Shown here piece after piece: positions 26,521-35,743 of a stretch of 54,038 nucleotides of DNA. The stretch covers positions 1-54,038 of the forward strand of contig CAZFVY010000042.1 of NCBI GenBank assembly GCA_964522665.1, in the 5' to 3' direction. A program made the position numbers and the translations under genes. Position 1 is the stretch's first letter, and every line of letters begins with the position of its first letter. This stretch comes from CAZFVY01 sp964522665. Its GTDB lineage: Bacteria > Verrucomicrobiota > Verrucomicrobiia > Limisphaerales > CAZFVY01. A model generated the notes under the pieces. That model made no database searches. It saw nothing but the letters and a program-made list of their open reading frames with translations, and was not told the DNA's origin.

Positions 26521-27273
26521 TTATCTTTCCCGCGAGAGGATCACCGTCGGCGCGCATTGGGCGAAGACCTGATAGCCTTGCTTCTTGAGAAATGACTTCA
26601 TCGGTTCGGAGCTCCAGGCGTCGATCTCGATTTCCAGCGCGATGACTTTGGGCCGGAACCGTTCAAAATCGATGCCGTAAAGAAGCTTCTGATCCATGCC
26701 CTCGACATCGATGTTCAAGAAATCGAACCGTTTGCCGGTGGCGTATTCGGTCAGCAGCTCATTGATCGGCCGCGCGATCAGCGTCTCTTCCCCGAGCAGT
26801 TGGGTGCTGGGCGGGTTGCGCGCCAGAAGATCCTTGGCGGAAGCTTCACTGGTCGTGTTAAACGCGCCTTCCCTGAACTTATAGTACCTCATCGCCTCGA
26901 GCCGATCGCTGACGAGCGCCCGCACATTGATATCGAGCGACCGAACTTTTTGAAAGAGTTCGATGGCGGTCTCGCTGGCATCGACATTAACGCCGCGCCA
27001 GCCCGCGAGGTAGAGCAGGAACGTGTTCGAATACTGGAACGGGTGATAGGCCCCGATGTCCATGAAGAAGCCCGGCGTGCGCTCCTGACGGAGCAGCGTT
27101 TGAACCATGATGTCTTCGCCAAACTGCGAAAAATGCGCCCAGCACTCCCGGAGCACGGCTGGGTTGTTCGGGAGCGCCTTGGTTATGACATCCAGATTTA
27201 TCATCCCATCGAGCGTACCGAGCCGGACGCCGCCGCGCAAGCGCGCGAGCCGGAAACTCCAGGGCAGACGCAT
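26521..27273 (-). CDS. FkbM family methyltransferase
   Basis: Up to 250 residues. The frame opens at 27273, but an ATG at 27204 (MINLDVITK) is more likely, leaving 227 residues. The first codons of the longer form (ATGCGTCTGCCCTG) resemble a plus-strand stretch at 27691-27704 and may be repeat-derived. S-adenosylmethionine-binding features are FFMDIGAYHPFQYSNT and GVNVDASETAIELF, and the FkbM signature FLNIDVEGMDQKLL follows, then VIALEIEID. Members methylate hydroxyl groups on sugars or polyketides. The target is unknown; capsule or surface glycans are plausible given the EPS genes nearby. Confidence 0.85.
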   Translation of the reverse strand: MRLPWSFRLARLRGGVRLGTLDGMINLDVITKALPNNPAVLRECWAHFSQFGEDIMVQTLLRQERTPGFFMDIGAYHPFQYSNTFLLYLAGWRGVNVDASETAIELFQKVRSLDINVRALVSDRLEAMRYYKFREGAFNTTSEASAKDLLARNPPSTQLLGEETLIARPINELLTEYATGKRFDFLNIDVEGMDQKLLYGIDFERFRPKVIALEIEIDAWSSEPMKSFLKKQGYQVFAQCAPTVILSRER

Positions 27274-28311
27274 CTAAATCCTGCCGTGCGAGTCGTGTCG
27301 GCCCGTTTTTTGAGCAAGGGTCGCTTCGGTTTTAGGAGACGACCTAGTGAAAGAATCCTGGAGGGATTCCGTCCCAAAGCCCAAGGTTGTCCCGCCCCGC
27401 GGGCAACCTTGGGTGTCCGGTCCGTCCCGATCCAACCCCGAAGCGGGTTGTGACGCCGGCCACCGCCACGACCCGCTTCGGGGTTGGCAAACAGAGGCGT
27501 CTAAACCCAAGGCGCGTTGCGCCATCCTTGGGCTTTAGGACTCAGCCCCGCTGAAGAAGGCGCGCGCGCAAAAATGCATGACCTCTGGAATAGGAATCCG
27601 GTTACGGCAACAAGTTCCTCCCGACTACCACGGGGTCGAATCGAGAATGCCGTGGGATTGGTAACAACCGTCGGTGGGTTCCACATTCAGATGCGTTTGC
27701 CCTGCCTGAAACTCGGGAACGCGCGCAGACCGGTACGGAAACCGGAGCGTGGCGTGAATACCGCTTGGGTGCGGCGATAGACGACCTGTCTGTCGAAACT
27801 TTGGCTTGGTGGTGGCGTAGCTTGCGCGGGCAGAGACCGCTGCGGGTATCCTTCCTTGCTCGCGCCTAGCCACTAAGCCAGATCTCTCGCCAGCCCTTCT
27901 CGCGGGCGCATCTCATTATTTTGACAGGTCGATAATTTGGGAGGGAAGAGGGAAGAGGGGAAATCAGCGTCGGTTGCGCCAAATCCGCAGCAGACCGACA
28001 AAAAAATGAAGCGCCCCCTTCTCGCCTATCCCACCTCCCAAGCAGCAAGTGATTGCGCTCATGATGACAGACGGGAAGGTTTCGCGCGTTAGCGCCGCCG
28101 TGGCTCGGCCGAGGAGGCGGCCTGGCTGGTTCGACCGCAAAGAGTTTGGGTCTCGCCCATCGGCGGCGGCCGGGACATTTCCCACCGCCGCTCGTGCCGC
28201 GCCGGTGAGAATCGCGGACCGAAGAAATGGGTCAGCAAGCCCGTCAAAGCCTCCGGAGATTGCTTTCCATACTTTTTGAACGGGCGGTTCGGCGCGGCGG
28301 CGCGCCAAACC
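27274..28311. other. Gene-free repeat-bearing region
   Basis: About 1 kb between the FkbM gene and rnpB. The first part contains a cluster of three inverted repeats (27370-27540). The rest (27541-28311) has several open frames on both strands with proline/arginine-rich, low-complexity translations and no recognised domain. One, minus 28308-27964 with a TTG start, was considered and not accepted. Confidence 0.45.
27370..27540. repeat. Cluster of three inverted repeats (intergenic palindromic element)
   Basis: CCCAAGGTTG (27380-27389) pairs with CAACCTTGGG (27404-27413). CCAACCCCGAAGCGGGT (27432-27448) pairs perfectly with 27471-27487. CCCAAGG (27506-27512) pairs with CCTTGGG (27526-27532). 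The first and third hairpins share their arm core, so the unit is nearly symmetrical around the middle one. This looks like an interspersed element of the type common between genes in this phylum. Confidence 0.65.
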
Positions 28312-28720
28312 CTTGATCTTGGAAGGGCTGTAAGCCGAATTCTGTCTGCATCCCTTGCGGAATGGAGAAGATCATTTATCTATGCGGCCAATACCCGAAA
28401 CCTGGCTTGCGCCACGGGACGAGCTGCCCCTCGGTTTCCTATTTGGCCTTGCTCCCGATGGGGTTTTCCGTGCCCCTTTGCTTACGCGCAGGGCGGTAGG
28501 CTCTTACCCTACCTTTTCACCCTTACCCGGCGCTCCTTGCGAAACGCCGGGCGGTCTAAGTTTCTGTGGCACTATCCGTCGGCACGCCTCGCGGCATGGC
28601 CTCCCGCGTGTATCCCGAACCGTCGCCGGCCCGGGTTACGCGGCATCGCGCTCTGCGGAGTTCGGACTTTCCTCCCCCGGCTCGCGCCGGAAGCGACCTT
28701 CCGCCCTTCCAAAATCAAAG
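28312..28720 (-). ncRNA. rnpB: RNase P RNA, bacterial type A
   Basis: Catalytic RNA of RNase P, which matures tRNA 5' ends. On the minus strand the conserved elements occur in order: GAGGAAAGTCCGAACTC (28674-28658), a GGTAAGGGTGAAA segment (about 28525), GTGGCAC-type and GAGCAAGGCCAAATAGG (28454-28438), then ACAGAATTCGGCTTA (28345-28331). Helix P1 closes the molecule: TTGGAAGGGC near 28712-28703 pairs with GCCCTTCCAA near 28328-28319. Length is about 409 bases. The ends are set from P1 and may be off by several bases. Open frames in this segment are incidental. Confidence 0.95.
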
Positions 28721-28839
28721 GCGACCCCAACCTAACGGACCCCCCGCCGAATAACAAGCCCTGGAAAGCCCGCGGCGCCGCGCCGCAGGGCCAGCATGCG
28801 CCTCGATATGGCGTTTGCAAAAGCGTCGATGTCGAGCCA

Positions 28840-28895
28840 AAGGGGTCGGTTCTTAGTATTGGCAAATAGTTGTCAATACTAAGAACCGACCCCTT
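28840..28895. repeat. 56-bp palindrome, copy 1
   Basis: Begins AAGGGGTCGGTTCTTAGTAT and ends with its complement, two mismatches between arms near the centre. A second copy lies at 29657-29712. The two copies flank the small membrane-anchored protein gene. GGGGTC...TTGACA-type ends resemble terminal sequences seen around REP-associated Y1 transposases, but no transposase is present here. Confidence 0.85.
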
Positions 28896-28955
28896 CGCGA
28901 CCCCTTTGAAAAATCATCGCTCTGCTCCGACCGCGGAGGACTCTCCCGGCGCCTC

Positions 28956-29498
28956 CTACTCGCGGATCGGGTCGCTCACGCACTCGACGTAATCGGGCGG
29001 GATCAATCGATCCAGCGAGTGATGCCAACGCAGATTCAAAATCCGCAATTGCGCGTAAATCGACTTCATGATGGGATTTCTACGCCGTCCCAGTCGGAAG
29101 CAAACTCGCAATGGATGAACACCTTGGCCTGGAACGCCACCCGAAAGCGTGATCGCCTTGGATTCCCTTGACGCAATGAACGCCTCCTCAGTCCGGAGCT
29201 CGAAAAAGGGCGTCGCCGGTTTCCCGTCCGGCTGAACAAAGGCGTAGAGCCAAATTTCCCAGCGGCGCCCCGTAAGATTCCTGGCCTCGAACGTGGGATA
29301 GCGGCTAGCCGGATGAATTCCCGGTCCTGGTCCCAGCCCTGGATAAATGTGAAACCGCTCAATTCGCGGCGGGTGGTCGTCAAAACCTTGGAAGGAGAAC
29401 GTCACCGGACTCGTTCCCATGCTCCTGAAATCAGCAACGATAAAAATACCGGCCGCCAATAACAGGCCGATTAGTCCAATCCACAGGGCGCGGCGCAT
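28956..29498 (-). CDS. Membrane-anchored protein of unknown function
   Basis: 180 residues. A single N-terminal hydrophobic segment (LWIGLIGLLLAAGIFIVADF) would anchor or export it. The remainder is a soluble domain with beta-rich character (SPVTFSFQGFDDHP, FEARNLTGRRWEIWLYAFVQ, GVHPLRVCFRLGRR) and no recognised motif. It lies alone between two copies of a 56-bp palindrome and downstream of nothing on its strand. The gene looks intact, with a start at 29498. Confidence 0.7.
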   Translation of the reverse strand: MRRALWIGLIGLLLAAGIFIVADFRSMGTSPVTFSFQGFDDHPPRIERFHIYPGLGPGPGIHPASRYPTFEARNLTGRRWEIWLYAFVQPDGKPATPFFELRTEEAFIASRESKAITLSGGVPGQGVHPLRVCFRLGRRRNPIMKSIYAQLRILNLRWHHSLDRLIPPDYVECVSDPIRE

Positions 29499-29985
29499 CC
29501 TTTCGTATAACTCACCGGCAGGCTAATCGCCAAGGCGATTGAGATCCATCGTCGCCACCAACTTTTCCTTCGCGCCCATCCTTCCGCGTTTAGGGCGCGC
29601 GTGAAATGCGACTCCGCAAGTTCGACCGCGCCGGTCAGTCGCGCGTTCCACTCGACAAGGGGTCGGTTCTTAGTATTGACAACTAGTTGTCAATACTAAG
29701 AACCGACCCCTTTCGCGGGAGTGGGCGCGTTTTCGTTGCGCGCGTCGATCACCGCGGCCAGTCCGAGGCCGGGCGTCGCGCGGATGGCGGCAGACTTCCT
29801 TTCGCCGGCAGCCAGGCGAACTGGGTTGGTTCGGCTAATCCGGCGGCGGAGTCGGGCGCCGCTACGGCGCGGGTCTTCGGACGCTCCGAAATCCCGCGTG
29901 TAACCAAAACTCGCCCGACCGGTCATTATCTGCGAAGCTGTGCCCGTAACTAAATAGCCATCACGATTACCCAAACTATTATCCC
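29499..29985. other. Intergenic region with palindrome copy 2
   Basis: 487 bases between divergent genes. Apart from the 56-bp palindrome at 29657-29712, only GC-rich sequence with overlapping open frames on both strands was seen. The promoter of the YceI-like gene should lie in the AT-richer last 60 bases, but no convincing -35/-10 pair was found. Confidence 0.4.
29657..29712. repeat. 56-bp perfect palindrome, copy 2
   Basis: Two 28-bp arms with no spacer are exact reverse complements (first arm starts AAGGGGTCGGTTCTTAGTAT). It differs from copy 1 at only two or three central bases. Confidence 0.9.
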
Positions 29986-30636
29986 ATGAAGCATTCTCCC
30001 CTGCTCACTTTGGCGGCGCTCCTGACCGCGGCGTGGCTCTCCGGCTGTTCCGATCCCGCGGATAAGGTTCACAAGAGTTCCGCGTCGGACCCCCAAAAAC
30101 CCTCCGGCGGCTCGGGCGCCGGCAAGGAGTACGTCATCCGCGCGGAATCGACGATCGCCTTTACCGCCTCGAAGGTGACGCGCACGCATCAAGGCGGCTT
30201 TAAGAGTTTCGCCGGCAAAATCAACGTCGGCGCCGGCAAGATTGTCGGGGCTTCGGAAATCAAGATCGGGATGCCTTCGATCTGGGCAGACGACCCGCGC
30301 CTGACCCAACACCTGAAAAGCCCCGATTTTTTCAACGTTCAACAATTCCCGGTCGCGACCTTCACCGCCACCTCGATTACCGGGCCAGCCTCGCAGCCGA
30401 CGATCACGGGCAACCTTGACCTTCACGGCGTCACCAAGAGTGTCTCGTTCCCGGCCGCCGTTCAAGTGGCGGACAATGAGGTGAATCTGAAGGCGGAGTT
30501 CGCGATCAATCGACGGGATTTCAACGTCAATTACCCCGGGATGCCGAACGACCTGATCCGCGATAACGTCGTCCTAAAACTCGATATTAAGGCGACTCCT
30601 GGCGCCGCCCGCCCGGAAGATCAACTGGCGCCGTAG
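29986..30636 (+). CDS. YceI family lipoprotein
   Basis: 216 residues. The N-terminus is a lipoprotein signal (LLTLAALLTAAWLSGC), with Cys in the lipobox LSGC. A Ser/Gly-rich linker leads to a YceI-like lipocalin domain: STIAFTASKVTRTHQGGFKS, then DDPRLTQHLKSPDFFNVQQF and ATFTATSI, then NLDLHGVTKSVSFPA. YceI proteins bind polyisoprenoid-like lipids in the periplasm. The ligand here is unknown. It is likely single-gene, with 60 bases before the VOC gene. Confidence 0.92.
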   Translation: MKHSPLLTLAALLTAAWLSGCSDPADKVHKSSASDPQKPSGGSGAGKEYVIRAESTIAFTASKVTRTHQGGFKSFAGKINVGAGKIVGASEIKIGMPSIWADDPRLTQHLKSPDFFNVQQFPVATFTATSITGPASQPTITGNLDLHGVTKSVSFPAAVQVADNEVNLKAEFAINRRDFNVNYPGMPNDLIRDNVVLKLDIKATPGAARPEDQLAP

Positions 30637-30696
30637 GTTCCCGACTCGCCGAGGTCGATTCCGATGCCGCCAAATGGTTACGGCTCAGTCGCCTAA

Positions 30697-31074
30697 ATGG
30701 TCGGCGTGAGGCTGGTTGTCCACGTTCCAACGCTTCAGTTGATCGTCCGTTGCCCGGAATTGCCGGTCGCTGATGTTGAACGCGCGCAACTGTATTATCG
30801 GGATGCGCTCGGCTTTGAGATTGGGTGGCTCTATCCGGGCAAAGAGATTGGAGCCGTGTCACGCGGTCACGTCACGATATTCTTTCGGAAGAGGCATCTG
30901 CCGTTCGAACCAGCCGTTCACTGGATATTTGCTGACGACATTGAGGCGACGTATGAGGAACTGCAGTCGTCCGGCGCCAACCTCGTCGAGCCTCTCGAAA
31001 GAAAACCGTGGGGCTTGCGCCAGTTCACCGTTAAGGATCTGGATGGAAACCTCTTCTACTTCCACCATGACTGA
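30697..31074 (+). CDS. VOC (glyoxalase/bleomycin resistance-like) family protein
   Basis: 125 residues with a complete single-module VOC fold: VRCPELPVADVERAQLYYRD, LGFEIGWLYPG, HVTIFFRKRHLPFEP, WIFADDIEATYEEL, and VKDLDGNLFYFHHD at the end. A metal-binding His at the usual first position is not evident, so a ligand-binding or resistance role is as likely as catalysis. It may be cotranscribed with the YceI gene. The first ten residues (MVGVRLVVHV) are uncertain. Confidence 0.85.
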   Translation: MVGVRLVVHVPTLQLIVRCPELPVADVERAQLYYRDALGFEIGWLYPGKEIGAVSRGHVTIFFRKRHLPFEPAVHWIFADDIEATYEELQSSGANLVEPLERKPWGLRQFTVKDLDGNLFYFHHD

Positions 31075-31142
31075 CCGAACGCCGTATGACGCTCGGCTGG
31101 GTTGAAGGGGAAACGAGGGATCACCGACCCTTCCGCCAAACG

Positions 31143-31889
31143 TTAACCGAGGTCCGGCGTGGACTCGGGCCACGGTTCGGTGACGCCCGCCGCCGCGCCG
31201 CCGCGCAGTCGGCGCGCGTCAGGGCTGCGGCGCGCCCAACGGATTTGGGAGAGCACGCCGAGCTTCGTCACCGCGCACAGTCCATTGGTCAGGAGGAGCG
31301 GCCAGCCGGTCCGCCAGCCCATCACCAGGCCGAGCAGGATCGTGCTGACATCCTTTAAGAAGGTGAGTTGATGCATCCGCAACGAGATGCCGCCCGACCG
31401 GCCGGTTCGGCGAATGATCACGATTTGATGCAGGTAACCTTGCGTCACGATCAGCGCCGACACGACGACCAACCCCTGGAAAAAAGATCTCCCAAGCGCC
31501 GAGAAATGTATTCCCGCCACCAGTAGCGCGACGGCGGCCAGCGTGGCGCCGGCACACGCCAGAAAAACCGCCCAGGCCTGACGCTCGCGGCGATCGATGA
31601 CGATTTGATAGAGAATCGCCAGCGTCAGCAGAACCGCAAGCAAGCGCGGCCACACCAGGTAGTGGTTAAAACGCTCGATGACGAAGCCGTAAACGAAGAA
31701 CGAGTAGAACGCCAAAAAGCTGCTCGCGAATTGGTTGAGGGAAAGCCCCGTCGTGACCTTTTCTCCCTCCAGTCGGCCGTCGGCCAGAAGCGCCTTGCGC
31801 CGCTCGATGAGGCGAAGCTGCGACCCAAGGCCGGTCAGACAGAGGCCAAAGACGACGACGTTAACCAAGCCGAAGAGGTGATATTCCAT
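31143..31889 (-). CDS. PQ-loop/SWEET-like multi-pass membrane protein
   Basis: 248 residues, about seven hydrophobic segments. Two related stretches, GLGSQLRLIERRKA...GLSLNQF and YLHQIVIIRRTGRSGGISLRM, look like the paired three-helix repeats of PQ-loop/MtN3 proteins, in which the glutamine follows a glycine-rich helix end. No canonical PQ dipeptide is present, so the assignment is tentative. The C-terminal 35 residues are Arg/Gly-rich and may be cytoplasmic. Function and substrate are unknown. Confidence 0.6.
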   Translation of the reverse strand: MEYHLFGLVNVVVFGLCLTGLGSQLRLIERRKALLADGRLEGEKVTTGLSLNQFASSFLAFYSFFVYGFVIERFNHYLVWPRLLAVLLTLAILYQIVIDRRERQAWAVFLACAGATLAAVALLVAGIHFSALGRSFFQGLVVVSALIVTQGYLHQIVIIRRTGRSGGISLRMHQLTFLKDVSTILLGLVMGWRTGWPLLLTNGLCAVTKLGVLSQIRWARRSPDARRLRGGAAAGVTEPWPESTPDLG

Positions 31890-32225
31890 CGCTCAATCTT
31901 CCGGGATCGCGCCGCCGGGCGCGGCGAGCGGCCCGCGCGGGTTCCCGCGCCGCCAGTGGGGCTTCAAGCTCATTGCTTTTTTCATCAACACATCAGGCGG
32001 ATCACTCTTGACCTCGACGGCTCGCAAACTCAACTCTCAAGTCTAGCCGGCGGATCCACGGCCCGCCATCAAGGTTCGGGCCAGCGTCCGGTCAGTCCGG
32101 TATTTTCCTCACGTCCTCGAACGCTGGCGGCGCAACCTCCGCGCGCCACATTACGCACGGATCCAAGTCGTGGGACGCGGCCGATTTTGGGTTGAACCGC
32201 GGCGGCGCCGGGCCAGAATGGGCGC
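31890..32225. other. Intergenic region between divergent genes
   Basis: 336 bases upstream of both the membrane protein gene and the xylanase gene. TTGACC at about 32005 could be part of a plus-strand promoter, but no matching -10 was found. No repeat or RNA was seen. Confidence 0.35.
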
Positions 32226-33347
32226 ATGAACCGCCCCGCTCTCTTTACTGTCGCCGGCCTGCTCCTCGTGTTAAGCGCCGGATCGGCGCGCGGCGCGGCG
32301 CCGGGCGAACGGACTTTGCGCGAGGCCGCGGCGGGACGGTTCGAGATTGGCGTCGGTATCAGCGACCGCATTCCCGAGCGGCCGGTCGATTGGCCGCTGC
32401 TTACCGCGCAATTCGGAATAATCACGCCGGAGAATTGCATGAAGCCGGCCGCGGTTCAACCGGTCGAAGGCGAGTTTCATTTTGAACAGCCGGACGCGTT
32501 TGTCGCGTTCGCCAATCAGCGCCGGCTCAAGGTGGTGGGTCATTGCCTGGTCTGGGCCAAGGATGACCGGACTCCGGCCTGGTTTTTCCGCGACGGCGCG
32601 GGCGCAGCCTCGCGCGAACTCTTGCTGGCCCGAATGCGCCAACACATCGAGACCGAGGTGGGGCGGTATCGCGGGAGGATCGCGATGTGGGACGTGGTGA
32701 ACGAGGCGCTGGATGACGGCGCCGAGTTCCTCCGCCCGTCGGGCTGGAGCCGCGCCTGCGGGGAGGAGTTCCTCGTCAAGGCTTTCGAGTACGCCCACGC
32801 CGCCGACCCGCAGGCGTTGCTCATCTACAACGACTATAATAACGAAGCGCCGGCCAAGCGCGAGAAGACGGTCCGCTTGATCCGCTCGCTGCTCGCGCGG
32901 GGAGCGCCCGTGCAGGCGGTTGGCCTTCAAGGCCACTACGAGCTGGACCGCGTGCCGTACGACGACCTCGAGGCCACGTTGGTCGCGATCGGCGGCCTGG
33001 GGTTGAAGGTCGTGGTCTCGGAGCTGGACATCGACGTGATCCCGCGCGCGAAATGGTGGGCGGAAGGGGGCAAGTATCGCGACGAATTGGCCAAAATTGA
33101 CCCGTATCGGGACGCTTGTCCGCCGGAAATCCTCGCGCGGCAGGCGGAACAATACGGACGGCTGTTTCGCCTTTTTCGCAAGCGCTCCGAGGTGATCGCC
33201 CGCGTTTCCTTCTGGGACCTCCACGATGGCCAGAGTTGGCTGAACGATTTTCCATGGAAACGGGTCAACCATCCGCTGCTGTTCGACCGCCAAGGTCAAC
33301 CCAAGCCGGCCTACGCCGCAGTGGTGAACGCCCTCGGCATGCCGTAG
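32226..33347 (+). CDS. Endo-1,4-beta-xylanase, GH10
   Basis: 373 residues with a signal peptide (PALFTVAGLLLVLSAGSARGA), so it acts outside the cytoplasm on xylan. The GH10 barrel is complete: ITPENCMKPAAVQP, the LVW motif in GHCLVWAKDDRTPAWF, the acid/base Glu in WDVVNEALDDG, IYNDYNNEAP, GLQGHYELD, the nucleophile Glu in VVSELDIDV, and WDLHDGQSWLNDFPW. No carbohydrate-binding module is attached. It stands alone, without other hemicellulase genes next to it, and converges with the TPR-glycosyltransferase gene. Confidence 0.95.
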   Translation: MNRPALFTVAGLLLVLSAGSARGAAPGERTLREAAAGRFEIGVGISDRIPERPVDWPLLTAQFGIITPENCMKPAAVQPVEGEFHFEQPDAFVAFANQRRLKVVGHCLVWAKDDRTPAWFFRDGAGAASRELLLARMRQHIETEVGRYRGRIAMWDVVNEALDDGAEFLRPSGWSRACGEEFLVKAFEYAHAADPQALLIYNDYNNEAPAKREKTVRLIRSLLARGAPVQAVGLQGHYELDRVPYDDLEATLVAIGGLGLKVVVSELDIDVIPRAKWWAEGGKYRDELAKIDPYRDACPPEILARQAEQYGRLFRLFRKRSEVIARVSFWDLHDGQSWLNDFPWKRVNHPLLFDRQGQPKPAYAAVVNALGMP

Positions 33348-33377
33348 CGGACGCCGGGCGGCCCGTTCGCTTAAACC

Positions 33378-34682
33378 TTAAACCGGCGTCGCCAGCAGGC
33401 GGGCGACCTTTTCGATCGCGGCTCCGGACCGCGAATCCCGGAGCTGCGTTACGATCGGCACGGCGAACTTGGCGACGCCCTGGAAATGCAGGCTGGCGAA
33501 ACGGATGAACCGATCCCGTTCCAAATGTCGGACGAACGGCACATCCTCGAAGAAAAACACCCGTTTAATCTCGCCGATCATCTCGTAGCCCGCGGAACGG
33601 TTGAAATTATGATCGTAGGTCGCGCCGTTGACGATTTCAGTGGTCTCGCCGACCCGCTCGGGATGCAGGTCTTTATACAACTCCAGGAGCGTCATGTCGG
33701 TGATGCCCCCACGTTCCCCCGCCTCGCGCAGACGCCGGTCCAGGCGCAGCAGTGACTGGTAACGTTCGCCGGTTTTGTTCGCGTAGGTCTCCCAGACGAA
33801 GTCGCAGAAGCGACCGAGGCCCGCGCGGGTCATATACGAGGTGTGGCCGCTCGAGCCGGCGCTCAGCGTGAAATCCAGCCGCGCGCCGGCGAAGCGCTCG
33901 TGGTATTCCCGGGTCGCGTTGGCGAAGAGCAGGACATCGGAATCGAGGTACAGGCAAACCTCCAACCCGTTACGATCCAGGTAATCCCGGAGCGCGAACC
34001 AACGCATGAAGCAAAAGCGCTCGACCGTGATATGGTTCGTGCTCATGTGCTCGTAGAGCGCCTGAAAGGCGTGCGCCTGCTCGAAATGCCGCGCGATGTC
34101 CACATGGGTGACGCGGTCACTCAAGACGGCGTTTTTCTCATCTCCGATCAGGATGACCCGCCGGTTGAACCGCTGGGCGCTCTCGATGGCCGCCGCGAGA
34201 TAGGTGGGGTTGCCGAAATGGACGAAAATGACCGGCGTCTCGGGCGACGCGGGGTCGGCCGCGCGCGGATCGCCCGGCTCCGCCGGCCGGGGCGGCTGAT
34301 GGCGGATGACATGCATATAATCCCGCCATTCCGGGTTCAATTCCATCACCCGGTCGCGGGCGCGCCGAAACTCGGGGAAGCGTTGGAGCGCCCGGCACGC
34401 CAGCGCCAGGCCGATCCAGGCCGAAGCGCCGCCCGGCGCCGCCGCGCACGCCTCCGTCAGATGACGCGCGGCCAAGGCCGTTTCGCCGAGCTGGAGTTCC
34501 AGGTAGCCGAGGCTCTCGAGCAGCTCGGGGAATCCCGGGTGCCTTCCCAGCGCCTCCTGCAATACTTGCCGGCTACCCGTGGGATCGCCCCCTGCCAATC
34601 GCCGCCGTGCGGCCGCCACCGTGGCCAGGGCGGGATGCTCGGGGTGATTCGCCTCGGATTCGGGGCTGGGAACCATTTCCAC
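33378..34682 (-). CDS. TPR-containing glycosyltransferase-like protein
   Basis: 434 residues. The N-terminal 120 residues form about three tetratricopeptide-like helices pairs (ALATVAAARRRLAGGDPTGS, LLESLGYLELQLGETALAAR). After a Pro-rich linker, the rest resembles a GT-A type transferase: VIFVHFGNPTYLAAAIESAQ, RVILIGDEKNAVL, and VCLYLDSDVLLFAN with a DxD-like DSD nucleotide-sugar/metal motif, then GITDMTLLELYKD. The donor and acceptor are unknown. It is unrelated to the TPR-GT9-like proteins at 40522-45728. Confidence 0.7.
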   Translation of the reverse strand: MEMVPSPESEANHPEHPALATVAAARRRLAGGDPTGSRQVLQEALGRHPGFPELLESLGYLELQLGETALAARHLTEACAAAPGGASAWIGLALACRALQRFPEFRRARDRVMELNPEWRDYMHVIRHQPPRPAEPGDPRAADPASPETPVIFVHFGNPTYLAAAIESAQRFNRRVILIGDEKNAVLSDRVTHVDIARHFEQAHAFQALYEHMSTNHITVERFCFMRWFALRDYLDRNGLEVCLYLDSDVLLFANATREYHERFAGARLDFTLSAGSSGHTSYMTRAGLGRFCDFVWETYANKTGERYQSLLRLDRRLREAGERGGITDMTLLELYKDLHPERVGETTEIVNGATYDHNFNRSAGYEMIGEIKRVFFFEDVPFVRHLERDRFIRFASLHFQGVAKFAVPIVTQLRDSRSGAAIEKVARLLATPV

Positions 34683-35028
34683 GCGCGCTTAGCGGCGACG
34701 CATTGATCGAAGGCGTCTCATTGCCCCAGAGAATGCTTGGCGCCCGCGCGCGTCGTCGAGCAGAAACGCGCTCGGAGTCTCTCTACTTCAACTCGTTCCA
34801 AACTGAATCCGGCATTGAGACTTCGGCCGATACTCAACTGTCCCCGCGGGACCAATCGAGCCACCAAAGATTCGTCGGACAAGTATAGGGCCTCATTAAT
34901 GGTCGGTTACCCAGGCCGTCAGGAAACAAGGCGCCGTCAAAACGCTTGCGCGGCCAGGTTCCCGGGCTATTTTCGAGGGAAGAGCGCGCTTCCTGATCGC
35001 GGTGGCGCGGTCTGACTAATTTCTGACT
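34683..35028. other. Intergenic region
   Basis: 346 bases between divergent genes. No repeat, hairpin or RNA was recognised. The immediate upstream of msrB reads TCTGACTAATTTCTGACT without a Shine-Dalgarno sequence. Confidence 0.35.
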
Positions 35029-35631
35029 ATGAACCTAACTTTGACCCTGCTCGGCGTTTCCTTTTTCTTTACCACCATCATGTTCGCGGCGGCGGCGGAG
35101 ACCGGCGGGGCCGGCGAGAAGGCCCAACCCAAGTCGGGCGCGGCGCCGACCGTCGAGGTCCGTCTGCTCGACGCGGCGGGCAAGGTCCTGCCCAAAACGA
35201 CGACGCCCAAGGTGATCAAAACCGATGACGAATGGCGCCGGCAATTGACCGCCGAGCAATACCAGATCGCCCGCGGCAAGGGGACCGAACGCGCTTTTTG
35301 CGGCGTCTTTTACGACCAGAAGCAGCCGGGGATTTATTCCTGCGTCTGCTGCGGTCTGCCGCTTTTTACTTCCGAGACGAAATTCCATTCGGGGACCGGC
35401 TGGCCGAGCTTCTTTGCGCCCGTGGCGGCGGAAAACGTCGCGACGCACGTCGATTTGAGCTTCGGCATGAGTCGGACGGAAATCCTCTGCGCCCGTTGCG
35501 ACGCCCATCTCGGGCATGTCTTCGCGGATGGCCCGCGGCCGACGGGCGAACGATTCTGCGTCAATTCGGCGTCGCTGGTCTTCAAGCTCAACACGAGTCT
35601 GAAAGACGCGACCAGCTCGGGCCAACATTGA
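35029..35631 (+). CDS. msrB: Exported peptide-methionine (R)-S-oxide reductase
   Basis: 200 residues. A signal peptide (LTLLGVSFFFTTIMFAAAA) places it in the periplasm, where it would repair oxidised methionine in exported proteins. A 40-residue linker precedes the MsrB domain (from DDEWRRQLTAEQYQIARGKG). Zinc ligands are visible as CVCC and CARC. The catalytic Cys is in RFCVNSASL, and GTGWPSF and HLGHVF are conserved. Domain and residues are complete. No MsrA is encoded nearby. Confidence 0.93.
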   Translation: MNLTLTLLGVSFFFTTIMFAAAAETGGAGEKAQPKSGAAPTVEVRLLDAAGKVLPKTTTPKVIKTDDEWRRQLTAEQYQIARGKGTERAFCGVFYDQKQPGIYSCVCCGLPLFTSETKFHSGTGWPSFFAPVAAENVATHVDLSFGMSRTEILCARCDAHLGHVFADGPRPTGERFCVNSASLVFKLNTSLKDATSSGQH

Positions 35632-35743
35632 GCGGCGCGAGCTTCCGGTTCGGTTTCGTCGGTTGGCCGGACCGCCGACCGCGCGGCCCGGTATCTCGCC
35701 CGGTTCGCGGCGGGAGCCGAGCGGCAGCGTTCGTGACGCTCCA

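Noticed and set aside
27964..28308. Minus-strand frame of 114 codons with a TTG start after rnpB
   Set aside because: Arg/Ala/Gly-rich translation without a motif, no start signal, and it begins at the rnpB boundary.
28276..28869. Plus-strand open frames of up to 197 codons over rnpB
   Set aside because: The conserved RNase P elements explain this stretch; the translations are incidental.
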